This document shows positions 49,893 to 59,814 of a stretch of DNA of 64,000 bases, in pieces. The stretch is taken from assembly GCF_023701945.1 (NCBI RefSeq), contig NZ_JABAEF010000007.1, positions 124,001 through 188,000 of the forward strand, written 5' to 3'. The translations under genes were made by a program, and so were the position numbers. The notes beneath the pieces are model-generated. The model made no database searches and had not been told where the DNA came from. It saw nothing but the letters and a program-made list of their open reading frames with translations. Positions within the stretch are counted from its first letter, which is position 1. Every line of letters begins with the position of its first letter. Source of the DNA: Rhizobium sp. CG5. GTDB taxonomy: Bacteria; Pseudomonadota; Alphaproteobacteria; Rhizobiales; Rhizobiaceae.

Positions 49893-51968
49893 ATGATCGT
49901 GGCACAGAACGCAGTTTCCCGTTACCGCATCGGAGTCGACTCCGGCGGCACCTTTACCGATGTATGCATTTTCGACGAGACGACGCGGGAAATGTTCGTC
50001 TGGAAGGTGTCTTCGACCCCGGCTGATCCGTCCGAAGGGATCGCCAATGGCATGGTTCAGGGGCTGCAGTCCTTGCCGGACGGCGGTGCGAGCCCGGATG
50101 CGGTGGCCTATTTCGGCCACGGCACCACGGTCGGCACGAACGCGCTCATCCAGGGGCGCGGTGCTGCGTCCGGACTGATCACCACCGACGGTTTCCGCGA
50201 TGTGCTGGAAATCGGCCGGCAGAAGCGTCCGGACCTTTATTCGCTCCAGACCGTCAAGCCGCCGCTGCTGGCCACTCGCGACATGCGCAAGGAAGTGCGC
50301 GAGCGCATCCTGTTTGACGGCACGGTCGCTGTGCCGCTGAACGAGGACGATGTGCACAAGGCGGTCCAGGAACTTAAAGACGCCGGCATTAAGGCAATCG
50401 CCATCTGCACGCTGTTCTCGTTCGTCGAGCCGGGCCACGAAAAGCGGATCCGTGAGATCGTCGAAAAGGCAATGCCGGACGCCTTCATCAGCGTTTCGCA
50501 CGAAATCGCCCCGGAATTCCGCGAATACGAGCGCGTCTCGACCACGGTGGTCAATGCCTATCTCGGCCCGATCATGCGCGGCTATCTCGATCGGCTGACG
50601 CCGCGGCTGGAGGCGGCCGGCATCCATGCCGAGCCCCATCTAACGCAGAGCAATGGTGGCGTCATTTCCTGCGATACGGCCAAGAAGCAGCCGGTCCGCA
50701 CCGTGCTGTCCGGCCCGGCCGCCGGTGTGACGGCGGCGCTCGAGATCGGCAAGGCGACCGGCAGCAACAATCTCATCACCTTTGACATGGGCGGCACATC
50801 GAGCGATGTCTCGCTGATCGACGGCGGCAAGCCGCAGATGGCCAATGACATCGTCGTGCACGGCTACCCGCTGAAAGTTCCGATGCTCGACATCCATACG
50901 GTCGGCGCCGGCGGCGGTTCCATCGCCTATGTCGACAACGGTCTGCTGAAGGTCGGTCCGCGCAGTGCCGGCGCCAATCCCGGCCCGGTCTGCTACGGCC
51001 TCGGCAACGAGGAGCCGACGGTGACGGATGCCAATATCGTGCTCGGCATTCTCAACCAGACCCATCTCCTGAACGGTCGCATGGCGATCGATGCCGAGGC
51101 CTCGAAGCGGGCCGTGGCGCGGCTTGCCGGCGATCTCGGGATCGGCGTGATGGACGCTGCCCAGGGGATCATCCGGGTGGTCACGGCCAATATGGCCAAG
51201 GCCATTCGCGTCATTTCCGTCGAGCGCGGTTATGATCCCCGCGACTACACCATGCTCGCGTTTGGCGGCGCCGGCCCGATCCATGCGGCGCGGCTCGCCA
51301 AGGAGCTGGACATTCCGCGTCTGATGATCCCGAAACATCCGGGGATCATGTGCGCGCTCGGCCTGCTCCAGGCGGATCTGCGCACCAATATCTCGCTGAC
51401 CCGCATGGCACCACTAACCTCCGCGGCGCTCCCTTCGATCGACGATGGTTTCGCGCAATTGCGCGAACGCGCCGAAGAATGGTTCGAACAGGAGAAGATC
51501 GCGGTTGCCGACCGGCGGCTGTCGCTGGCGATGGACATGCGGTATGGCGGGCAGGGTTACGAACTGACCATCGACCGTCCCGAAGGGCTTTCCAACGAGC
51601 AACTGCTGGACGCGATGAAGGCAGGCTTCGAGCGTGCCCACATGCAGCTCTACGGGTACGTCGCCGCCGAAGAGCCGATCCAGATCATTACCTTGCGCAT
51701 CGAGGCGATCGGCAATGTGGCGAAGGCGGAAGTCAGCTCCTATCCGGCCGCGACCACCGATGTGAACACTGCGGTGGTGGGCGAGCGTAGCGTCTACCTG
51801 CCGGAACTCGGCGGCTACACCCCGTGCCCGCTTTACGACCGCACCTTGCTCGGGCCCGGCCACGTGGTCGCCGGCCCGGCCATTGTCGAGCAGATGGATT
51901 CCACCACGCTGATCCTGCCGAACCAGTCGGCAACCGTCGATTCCCAACTCAACCTGATCATCGAGTAA
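49893..51968 (+). CDS. HyuA/OplAH-type hydantoinase/oxoprolinase subunit A
   Basis: A 691-residue ATP-dependent hydantoinase/oxoprolinase alpha-type subunit. It starts with the ASKHA phosphate motif GVDSGGTFTDV, has GHGTTVGTNALIQGRGA, LTQSNGGV, and GFDMGG-like TFDMGGTSSDVSL. With HyuB it hydrolyses a cyclic amide (5-oxoproline, N-methylhydantoin or related) at the cost of ATP. ATG at 49893 is chosen because the signature starts just after it; the frame runs far upstream through the gntR gene but that part is antisense. Ribosome site is weak. Confidence 0.9.
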   Translation: MIVAQNAVSRYRIGVDSGGTFTDVCIFDETTREMFVWKVSSTPADPSEGIANGMVQGLQSLPDGGASPDAVAYFGHGTTVGTNALIQGRGAASGLITTDGFRDVLEIGRQKRPDLYSLQTVKPPLLATRDMRKEVRERILFDGTVAVPLNEDDVHKAVQELKDAGIKAIAICTLFSFVEPGHEKRIREIVEKAMPDAFISVSHEIAPEFREYERVSTTVVNAYLGPIMRGYLDRLTPRLEAAGIHAEPHLTQSNGGVISCDTAKKQPVRTVLSGPAAGVTAALEIGKATGSNNLITFDMGGTSSDVSLIDGGKPQMANDIVVHGYPLKVPMLDIHTVGAGGGSIAYVDNGLLKVGPRSAGANPGPVCYGLGNEEPTVTDANIVLGILNQTHLLNGRMAIDAEASKRAVARLAGDLGIGVMDAAQGIIRVVTANMAKAIRVISVERGYDPRDYTMLAFGGAGPIHAARLAKELDIPRLMIPKHPGIMCALGLLQADLRTNISLTRMAPLTSAALPSIDDGFAQLRERAEEWFEQEKIAVADRRLSLAMDMRYGGQGYELTIDRPEGLSNEQLLDAMKAGFERAHMQLYGYVAAEEPIQIITLRIEAIGNVAKAEVSSYPAATTDVNTAVVGERSVYLPELGGYTPCPLYDRTLLGPGHVVAGPAIVEQMDSTTLILPNQSATVDSQLNLIIE

Positions 51969-51973
51969 GCGCC

Positions 51974-53635
51974 ATGAACCAGACTGTTTCACCGACCACG
52001 AAACTGCCTGCGGTCGATCCCGTCACGACCGAGGTGATCGGCAGCGCGCTTTCGACGATCGTCGAGGAAATGGGCAAGGCGATCGTTCGCGCCGCCTATT
52101 CGACCAATATCAAGGAGCGGCAGGACTGCTCTACCGTGATTTTCGACGCAGAGGGGCGGACGCTTGCCCAGGCTGAACGCATCCCTGTCCATCTCGGCTC
52201 GCTGCTCGGTATCGCCGACTACGTGCTGAAGAATTGTGACCTGTCCACCGTCGAGCCGGGTGACGTGTTCGTCGGCAACGATGCGCATACGGGTGGCGGC
52301 ACCCATCTGAACGACATTGTCTTCCTGGAGCCGGTCTTCGTCGAGGGCGACCTCGTCGCCTGGGTGACCAATCTCGCGCACCACTCCGATTTCGTCGACC
52401 GTGGCCATGCGCATATCTTCCAGGAAGGCCTGCGCATTCCGCCGATCCGGCTTTACCGCAAGGGCGTGCTGCAGCAGGATATCATGGACCTGATCCTGCT
52501 CAACTGCCAGGTGCCGCGCGAGCGCATCAATGACTTCCGTGCCCAGATGGCGGCCAATCGTCTCGGCGTCCAGCGTTACCAGGCGCTGTGCGAAAAATAC
52601 GGCAAGCAGGTCGTCGCGGCTGCCGGCGTCGAGGTTTTGAACTATGCCGACCGCAAGACACGCGCCGGCATCGCGCGCATTCCGGACGGGATCTACGAGC
52701 ACAGCTGCCGTTTCGACAGCAACCTCGTCGAGGAGGTCATGGACCTCAAGGTGAAGATCGAGGTGAAGGGCGACGAGATCTTCTTCGATCTCGCCGGCAA
52801 TCCCGATCAGGTGCGCGCGCCGATCAACATGGTGATGACAGCAACGCTGGCCACGGTCTATTTCGCCGTCAAGGCACTGGTCGATCCGGATATTCCGGCC
52901 AATTCCGGGTTTCACCGGGCAATCCACGTCACGGCACCCGAAGGCACCCTCTTCAACGCAGTCGCGCCGGCTGCGGTCTACAGCCGCACCGATCCGGGAC
53001 AGCGTCTGGTCGACCTGATCTTTGCAGCGCTGTCCCAGGCAATTCCCGAGGAAGTCTGCGCCGCCTGCACCGGGGGCGGACTCCTGACCTTCAGCGGCAC
53101 GCATCCGCGGACCGGCCGCTTCTATGTCTATAACGAGATGTGCGGTGGTTCGATGGGCGCCCGCGCCCATATGGACGGGGTGGACGGCGTGCAGGTGCAC
53201 ACGACCAACACGGCCAATATTCCGATCGAGGCGCTGGAATACGAGCATCCGATCATGGTCGAGCGCTACGAGCTCGTCGAGGATTCCGGCGGTCCCGGCA
53301 AGTTCCGAGGCGGCATGACGATGCGCCGCAAGGTCAAGATCCTCGATCACACGGCAACGATTTCCGCCGGTGGTACAAATGCGATCATCCCGCCCTGGGG
53401 TCTGTTCGGCGGGAAGGACGGCCGGACGACCATGGTCGAACTCGGCGAAGGTGTCGCGCCGCTCAAGCGCCGTGCCGGCATCGTCGGCGCCGGCCAGACG
53501 ATCGCCATGGTCGCCTCTTCCGGTGGCGGTTATGGCGATCCGAAGGAACGGGATCGCGACCTGGTTCTCAAAGACCTTCGCGAAGGGCGGATTTCGCAAC
53601 AGTCGGCCAGGGAGATCTACGGCCTGGATATCTGA
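51974..53635 (+). CDS. HyuB-type hydantoinase/oxoprolinase subunit B
   Basis: A 553-residue HyuB subunit with the family opening VDPVTTEVIGSALSTIVEEMG, FVGNDAHTGGGTHLNDI, HHSDFVDRG and EEVCAACTGGG. Partner of the preceding gene, six bases away. The acetone-carboxylase/hydantoinase superfamily includes N-methylhydantoinase, 5-oxoprolinase, acetophenone carboxylase and caprolactamase; sequence alone does not tell which. The surrounding amide-type transporter and hydrolase genes favour a cyclic amide. ATG at 51974. Confidence 0.9.
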   Translation: MNQTVSPTTKLPAVDPVTTEVIGSALSTIVEEMGKAIVRAAYSTNIKERQDCSTVIFDAEGRTLAQAERIPVHLGSLLGIADYVLKNCDLSTVEPGDVFVGNDAHTGGGTHLNDIVFLEPVFVEGDLVAWVTNLAHHSDFVDRGHAHIFQEGLRIPPIRLYRKGVLQQDIMDLILLNCQVPRERINDFRAQMAANRLGVQRYQALCEKYGKQVVAAAGVEVLNYADRKTRAGIARIPDGIYEHSCRFDSNLVEEVMDLKVKIEVKGDEIFFDLAGNPDQVRAPINMVMTATLATVYFAVKALVDPDIPANSGFHRAIHVTAPEGTLFNAVAPAAVYSRTDPGQRLVDLIFAALSQAIPEEVCAACTGGGLLTFSGTHPRTGRFYVYNEMCGGSMGARAHMDGVDGVQVHTTNTANIPIEALEYEHPIMVERYELVEDSGGPGKFRGGMTMRRKVKILDHTATISAGGTNAIIPPWGLFGGKDGRTTMVELGEGVAPLKRRAGIVGAGQTIAMVASSGGGYGDPKERDRDLVLKDLREGRISQQSAREIYGLDI

Positions 53636-53694
53636 GAATGCTGCGGGCGTCGCAACGATCGACGCATCGACGCCAACCAACAAGGGGAACGGGC

Positions 53695-54714
53695 ATGCGT
53701 ATTGGCATTGTCGGATGTGGCGGCATTGCTCTTGGTTATGCAGCAATGCTGACCCAGGAAGGCCACGACGTTGTCCTATGGTCGCCCTCGGGCAAAGGTG
53801 GCGAGGGACTGCACGGTGCCGAGATCGAGGTTTCCGGAATTCTGGACATGCGCTTCCGTCCTGTCATGGCATGGGACGCGCAGGTCCTGATCGACCATGC
53901 CGAGGTCGTGATCATCGCCGTGCCCGGCTATGGGCACAAGGCGGTCATCGATGCCATCGTCCCCTTTGCGAAAAACGGCCAGACCTTCATCGTCAGTGCT
54001 GAGCTTTCCCTGAGTGCGACATATCTGTCGCAACGTCTGCTGGCCCGTGGTGTGACGGCAGAGGTGGTTGCCTGGGCGACGACGGCGCTGATGTCGCGAC
54101 GGTCCGGTCCTCTAAGCGTTTCGATCGGCGGCATCCGCACGAAGCTCGAGGCGGCCGTTCTGCCGGCCGGCAGCGATGGCTCTGCGATCGATATCTGTCG
54201 AGACCTGTTCGGTGAGCGCTTTACGGAAGTGCCGGATATCATGGCGATTGCGCTGAGCAATCTCAATCCGCCGATCCATCTTGCCAGCGCGCTCTGCAAC
54301 TTCACCCGTATCGAAAAGGCCGAATACTGGGCCAATTACGACGGCATAACGCCATCCGTCGCACGCATGATCGAGGCGCTCGATGCCGAGCGGCTTGATG
54401 TGGCGAAGGCCTATGGCGTCAAGGTGCGGACCGTTCATGATCATTACCACCTGACCTTCGGTTTCGAGCCGGGCATGACGCTGGCCGACATGGCCGCCGC
54501 GGTTCATGAGAAGCGCAAGGGGCCACCCGGTCCGGTGACGACCGATACCCGCTTCATCACCGAGGACGTGCCTTTCGGCATCGTGCCGGTCATTGCCCTT
54601 GCCGAAAGGCGCGGTGTGGTGGTGCCCCTGCACAAGGCTGGCCTGGTGGTCGTCAACGCCTTGTACGGGCGAAATTTCGAGAATGCGAATGATCTTCTTT
54701 CCTATGTGACTTAA
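53695..54714 (+). CDS. NAD/NADP octopine/nopaline dehydrogenase-family enzyme
   Basis: A 339-residue protein with the Rossmann opening MRIGIVGCGGIALGYAAML and a C-terminal octopine-dehydrogenase-like domain with LSNLNPPIHLASAL (N-P-x-x-H motif) and WANYDGITPSVARMIEALDAER. Such enzymes make or break a secondary amine between an amino acid and a keto acid. Directly downstream of hyuAB (59 bases) and upstream of dppBCDF, it points to an opine-like N-substituted amino acid as intermediate. AAGGGGAA precedes the ATG at 53695. Confidence 0.85.
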   Translation: MRIGIVGCGGIALGYAAMLTQEGHDVVLWSPSGKGGEGLHGAEIEVSGILDMRFRPVMAWDAQVLIDHAEVVIIAVPGYGHKAVIDAIVPFAKNGQTFIVSAELSLSATYLSQRLLARGVTAEVVAWATTALMSRRSGPLSVSIGGIRTKLEAAVLPAGSDGSAIDICRDLFGERFTEVPDIMAIALSNLNPPIHLASALCNFTRIEKAEYWANYDGITPSVARMIEALDAERLDVAKAYGVKVRTVHDHYHLTFGFEPGMTLADMAAAVHEKRKGPPGPVTTDTRFITEDVPFGIVPVIALAERRGVVVPLHKAGLVVVNALYGRNFENANDLLSYVT

Positions 54715-54808
54715 CCGCGCGATGTCGTAATCTTCCGGAACGCATGACGATGATTCATAAAGAACAGGCAGGGCCGATCTTCGCCGCAGCCCAGGTCGGG
54801 GGCCGGAT

Positions 54809-55726
54809 ATGACGCGCTATCTGCTGACGAAGTTTGTCGAGGCTTTCATTGCCATCTGGGGTGTCGTGACGATCGTTTTTTTCGTCAGCCGCATCCTGGG
54901 CGATCCCGCCGTATTGCTCGTGCCTGTCGGTGCGGGCAAGCAGGAGATCGACAATCTTCGCGTCGTTCTCGGCCTCGACCGGCCACTGGCCGAACAGTAT
55001 TTCTATTCGCTCGCCTCCATGCTGAAAGGCGATTTCGGCATGTCCTTCCAGCACACGCGCCCGGCGCTCGACGTCGTGCTGGAGCGCATGCCGGCCACGG
55101 CATCGCTTGCCGGCCTGGCTCTGCTGTTCGGCACGCTGATCGGTGCGGCCGCCGGCGCCATCGCTGCCCTGATGCGCGGCACCGTGGCTGAACTCGTTGT
55201 CATGATCGCCGCATTGCTGGGCCAGGCGACGCCGACCTTCTGGCTCGGCATCATGTTGATCCTGTTGTTCTCGGTCGAACTCGGTCTGCTGCCGACGGGC
55301 GGTGCCGGCACCTGGCAGCATCTCGTTCTGCCTGGGCTGACGCTCTCGGTCTTCGTCTCGGCGTCGATCGCGCGTCTCCTGCGCTCGTCGCTGCTGGATA
55401 TCATGCGAGAGGACTATGTTCGCACCGCCCGTGCCAAGGGCCTGTTGCCGCGCACCGTGTTCTTCTGGCATATCGCCCGCAATGCGCTGATCCCCGTCGT
55501 CACGATGATCGGCATCATCGCCGGCGAGTTGCTGGGCGGTTCAGTGGTGATCGAGACAGTCTTTGCCTGGCCAGGCGTGGGGCGCGTCATCGTGCAGGCC
55601 ATCCAGGCGCAGGACTTTCCCGTCATCCAGGCCGGCGTCACGCTCGTTGCCGCCATTTTCGTCTTCGTCAACCTGCTGGTCGATCTGCTGTACGGCGTGC
55701 TCGATCCCCGAATTCGGCGAGGCTGA
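54809..55726 (+). CDS. dppB: Dipeptide-type ABC transporter permease (DppB)
   Basis: A 305-residue permease of the DppB/OppB group with six helices, LGLDRPLAEQYFYSLASMLKGDFG-type periplasmic loop (in pieces at about 50-75) and the EAA loop DYVRTARAKGLLPRTVFFWHIARNALIP (in pieces). First of four contiguous importer genes; no binding protein gene is in this operon. The likely partner SBP is at 46600-48111. ATG at 54809. Confidence 0.9.
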   Translation: MTRYLLTKFVEAFIAIWGVVTIVFFVSRILGDPAVLLVPVGAGKQEIDNLRVVLGLDRPLAEQYFYSLASMLKGDFGMSFQHTRPALDVVLERMPATASLAGLALLFGTLIGAAAGAIAALMRGTVAELVVMIAALLGQATPTFWLGIMLILLFSVELGLLPTGGAGTWQHLVLPGLTLSVFVSASIARLLRSSLLDIMREDYVRTARAKGLLPRTVFFWHIARNALIPVVTMIGIIAGELLGGSVVIETVFAWPGVGRVIVQAIQAQDFPVIQAGVTLVAAIFVFVNLLVDLLYGVLDPRIRRG

Positions 55727-55735
55727 GCTGCGGTC

Positions 55736-56593
55736 ATGAGATCTTTCCTGTCTGCCCTTTTCAGAAGCCGCGCCGGACTGTTCGGCTTCGTGCTGGTATT
55801 GCTTTTCATCGCCGGGGCCCTTCTGGCGCCCTATCTCGGATTGCCGTCGCCGACCCGCTCGAGCCTGGCCTCGCGCATGGTCGCGCCGACCTGGTCCGGC
55901 ATCTTTTCCCCCGGTGCGCACCCGCTCGGCACCGACGAACTCGGCCGGGATATCCTCTCCCGCATTCTGCATGGGAGCCGCACCACGCTGTTGATCGCCG
56001 CCGGCGCGGTCATCCTCGGTGGTGTGCTCGGAACCCTGCTCGGCATCGTCGCCGGTTATTATCGCGGTATGGTCGACCGGGTCCTGATGCGTATCGTCGA
56101 TATCCAGCTGGCGCTGCCGTTGATGCTTCTTGCCTTGCTGGTGGTCGCGGCGATCGGTCCGTCGACCCAGAACCTTGTCGTCGTCCTGGCCCTGACGAGC
56201 TGGCTTCGTTACGCCCGCATCATCCGCGGTCAGGTGCTGGCGCTTCGCGAACGGGAATTCATCCTGTCCGCCCATGCGATCGGCGCCGGCACGTGGCGGA
56301 TCATGATCAAGCACCTGCTGCCGAACGTCATGACCCCGGTCCTCGTCATCGCGACGCTGGAGCTCGCACGCATCATCATCATGGATGCCGCCCTGTCCTT
56401 TCTGGGCATGGGCGTTCAGCCGCCAAGCCCGAGCTGGGGCCGCATGCTGGCCGATGGCCGGGTCTACATCACCACCGCATGGTGGATCGTCACCTTTCCG
56501 GGCCTTGCCATTCTGTTCACCGTCCTGAGCGTGAACCTGCTCGGCGACTGGCTGCGCGACTATTTCGACCCGAAACTGAGGAGCGCGCGATGA
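55736..56593 (+). CDS. dppC: Dipeptide-type ABC transporter permease (DppC)
   Basis: A 285-residue permease of the DppC/OppC group: PHPLGTDELGRD-like motif HPLGTDELGRDILSRILHG near residue 62, EREFILSAHAIGAGTWRIM as EAA loop, and AALSFLGMGVQPPSPSWG near the C-terminus. Pairs with DppB; encoded nine bases after it. Confidence 0.92.
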   Translation: MRSFLSALFRSRAGLFGFVLVLLFIAGALLAPYLGLPSPTRSSLASRMVAPTWSGIFSPGAHPLGTDELGRDILSRILHGSRTTLLIAAGAVILGGVLGTLLGIVAGYYRGMVDRVLMRIVDIQLALPLMLLALLVVAAIGPSTQNLVVVLALTSWLRYARIIRGQVLALREREFILSAHAIGAGTWRIMIKHLLPNVMTPVLVIATLELARIIIMDAALSFLGMGVQPPSPSWGRMLADGRVYITTAWWIVTFPGLAILFTVLSVNLLGDWLRDYFDPKLRSAR

Positions 56594-56658
56594 TGGCCAT
56601 TCCTTTCCGCGCCGCCCCGGACGGGGTTCCTGCGATCAACGGTTCTACGGAGGTCTGA
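56590..56658 (+). CDS. Possible 22-residue peptide between dppC and dppD
   Basis: An ATG overlapping the dppC stop (ATGATG at 56590) opens a 22-codon frame, MMAIPFRAAPDGVPAINGST..., ending four bases before the dppD ATG and containing its ribosome site GGAGGT near the end. It may be only a spacer that carries ribosomes by reinitiation from dppC to dppD. No function recognised. Confidence 0.35.
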   Translation: MMAIPFRAAPDGVPAINGSTEV

Positions 56659-56662
56659 CGCC

Positions 56663-57669
56663 ATGGCACCGCTTCTCGATGTCCGCAATCTCACCGTCGT
56701 CTTCGATACGCCTGCCGGCATCGTGCATGCGGTCAACGATGTCTCCTACACGATCGAGGAAGGCGAAACGCTCGGCATCGTCGGCGAGTCCGGCTCGGGC
56801 AAAAGCGTGCATGCGCTGTCCATGGTCGGGTTGATCGCCCGCCCGCCGGGCCGCATCGTCAGCGGCGAGGTGTTTTTCAACGGTCGAGATCTGCTGAAGC
56901 TCCCGGAACATGAATTGTGCAATCTGCGCGGCAAGGAAATCGGCTTCGTCTTCCAGGACCCGATGACCTCGCTCAATCCGGTTCTGACGGTCGAGCGGCA
57001 GATTGCCGAACCGCTGCGCCGGCATTTCAACCTGTCGAAGACCCAGGCGCGCGAGCGCGTGGTGGAATTGCTCGATCTTGTCGGCATTCCCAATGCCCGG
57101 GCCCGCATCGGCCAGTATCCCCATGAGTTTTCCGGCGGAATGCGCCAGCGCGTGATGATCGCGATCGGTCTGTCCTGCAACCCGAAGCTCCTGATTGCCG
57201 ACGAGGCAACGACGGCCCTCGACGTAACCGTACAGGCGCAGATCCTCGACCTCGTGCGGGACCTGAAAAAGAAGATCGGCACGACCGTGATCTGGATCAC
57301 TCATGACATGGGTGTCGTCGCTGGCCTCGCAGACACGATCCAGGTCATGTATGGCGGACGCATCATGGAGCGCGGCCCGGTCGATGCGGTCTTCGACGAT
57401 CCGCGCAGCGCCTATACCTGGGGTCTGCTGAAGTCGCTGCCGCATGGCGGCAAGCGCGGCGACACGCGTCTTTATCAGATCCCCGGAAATCCGCCCCACC
57501 TGACCAGCGAGCCGATCGGCGATCCCTTTGCACCGCGCAATGCATTTGCGACCGAGCGATGCCTGACCGAGACGCCACCGCTCAAGCAGGTGGACGACAG
57601 TGTCATCGGCCACAAGGCCGCGGTCTGGTACGACCTGCGCCAGGAACGGCGCGCTGAGGAGGCACAGCC

Positions 57670-57673
<4 letters not shown>
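56663..57673 (+). CDS. dppD: Dipeptide-type ABC transporter ATPase (DppD)
   Basis: A 336-residue ATPase with Walker [11 protein letters not shown]-loop [12 protein letters not shown], signature [11 protein letters not shown], Walker [13 protein letters not shown] and the C-terminal oligopeptide extension ([18 protein letters not shown]) typical of DppD/OppD, which can hold a [4Fe-4S]-like Cys cluster; few Cys remain here. GGAGGT lies eight bases before the ATG. Its stop overlaps dppF. Confidence 0.93.
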
Positions 57674-58590
<917 letters not shown>

Positions 58591-58683
58591 CGCCAGACCC
58601 TGATCCCCCGGCAGCCCATCCAGACGGCCTTCGACCTCCTTCAATGCGTCGATCGCCTGCTTGAGTTCGGTCAGAATTTCCAT
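58591..58683 (-). pseudogene. Possible gene remnant antisense to the dppF end
   Basis: On the minus strand an ATG at 58683 opens a coding-like stretch, MEILTELKQAIDALKEVEGRLDG..., of 31 codons that then runs into antisense dppF. The amphipathic, Lys/Glu-rich composition looks like a real N-terminus, which may be the stump of a gene replaced when this operon was inserted. Equally it may be chance. Confidence 0.25.
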
Positions 58684-58709
58684 TGCGATGGCTTTGCATC
58701 TGAGGCACG

Positions 58710-58724
58710 ACTATTCCAAATAGT
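58710..58724. promoter_or_regulatory. Inverted repeat ACTATTCCAAATAGT before lysR
   Basis: Perfect six-base arms ACTATT/AATAGT with three bases between, 23 bases before the GTG of the LysR gene. LysR proteins bind such T-N11-A dyads; an autoregulatory site is likely. AATAG and CTATT half-sites recur in front of the next operon at 59692-59716. Confidence 0.5.
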
Positions 58725-58747
58725 TATAACGTTGTGCGGAGGATCGG

Positions 58748-59623
58748 GTGAATCTCAGGCAGGTCGAAGTCTTCCGCGTTGTGATGACCAATGGCACCAC
58801 GGCGCGAGCAGCCGAGGTACTGCATGTATCCCAGCCGGCGGTGAGCAAGATGATCCAGGAGCTTGAGCGTTCGCTCGGCTTCGCACTGTTCCACCGCCTC
58901 AAGGGACGCCTGCATCCCACTCCGGAAGGGCAGCTGTTCTTTCGGGAGGTGGAACAGACATTCCTCGGCCTGACCCATCTGCGGGGTGCCGCGGCGCGCA
59001 TCCGCGACTTTGGCTCCGGTGAAATCAAGATTGCCTGCCTTTCGGCCTTGTCGACCAATGTGCTGCCCCGCGCGTTGAAAGCTTTCATGGTCCGCAATCC
59101 GAATATCGCGGTGACGTTTCAGGCGCGCATGTCCTCGACGGTGCGCGACCTCGTCGCCTCGGGACAGTTCGATCTTGGCATTGTTGCCGACGAGATCGAC
59201 AAGACCGGTGTCGCCGTCACGGATTTCGCGCGATTTCGGGTGGCTGTGGCGGTGCCGGACGGACATCCCCTGGAGAGTTGCGAAACGGTTCGCCCTCAAG
59301 ACCTGGTTGACCATGCCTTCATTGCCCTGGCGCCGGAGGATACGACCCGCGGCGAAGCCGAGGTGGCCTTTCACAATGCCGGCGTGAAGGTCAGGACGGT
59401 GATGGAAACGCCGTATTCGACCACGATCTGTGCCATGGTGGCGGCCGGCATCGGCATAGGACTCGTCGATCCGCTGACCGCCGAGCCCTATATCGGACGC
59501 GGCCTGACGCTCAAGCCGTTCGAGCCGGCCTTGCATTTCCGCACACTTCTGATCACCCCGCCCAACCGCATGGCCTCCCGCCATCTGCAGGAATTCATCG
59601 AAGACCTGCGCGAGGCGATTTGA
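58748..59623 (+). CDS. LysR-family transcriptional regulator
   Basis: A 291-residue LysR regulator: HTH TTARAAEVLHVSQPAVSK (about 18-35) in a canonical N-terminal wing, then a ligand domain with AARIRDFGSGEIKIACLSA. GTG start at 58748 with GGAGG ten bases before. It resembles OccR/NocR in length and sits upstream of an amino-acid importer operon, which it probably activates; a perfect inverted repeat precedes it. Confidence 0.9.
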   Translation: MNLRQVEVFRVVMTNGTTARAAEVLHVSQPAVSKMIQELERSLGFALFHRLKGRLHPTPEGQLFFREVEQTFLGLTHLRGAAARIRDFGSGEIKIACLSALSTNVLPRALKAFMVRNPNIAVTFQARMSSTVRDLVASGQFDLGIVADEIDKTGVAVTDFARFRVAVAVPDGHPLESCETVRPQDLVDHAFIALAPEDTTRGEAEVAFHNAGVKVRTVMETPYSTTICAMVAAGIGIGLVDPLTAEPYIGRGLTLKPFEPALHFRTLLITPPNRMASRHLQEFIEDLREAI

Positions 59624-59685
59624 AAGGGCGAGTGTCTGCTTTCAAGGTGAGCCATCGAACCACAACGCCGGCGCAAGCAATAACC

Positions 59686-59716
59686 TGTGCGAATAGAGTG
59701 CATCGATCTTACTATT
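59686..59716 (+). promoter_or_regulatory. Candidate regulator site before the second amino-acid importer
   Basis: TGTGCGAATAGAG at 59686-59698 and ACTATT at 59711-59716 form the same AATAG...CTATT half-sites as the lysR inverted repeat, separated by 15 bases. A similar TGTGAATAGAG recurs at 62445-62455 before the MetC-like gene. The rest of the 191-base gap before the binding-protein gene holds nothing recognisable. Confidence 0.4.
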
Positions 59717-59814
59717 GGACGGCGTAGATGACAGTTCGCATAGTGCGCGGGACGAGCGGCCAGCGATCCTTCCAAGCGCAGCCCAAGGTCACAACAACAA
59801 GATGGGGAACGTCA

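Noticed and set aside
51989..53746. 585-codon minus-strand open frame through hyuB
   Set aside because: Antisense shadow; no ribosome site and no recognisable domain, while hyuB is unmistakable.
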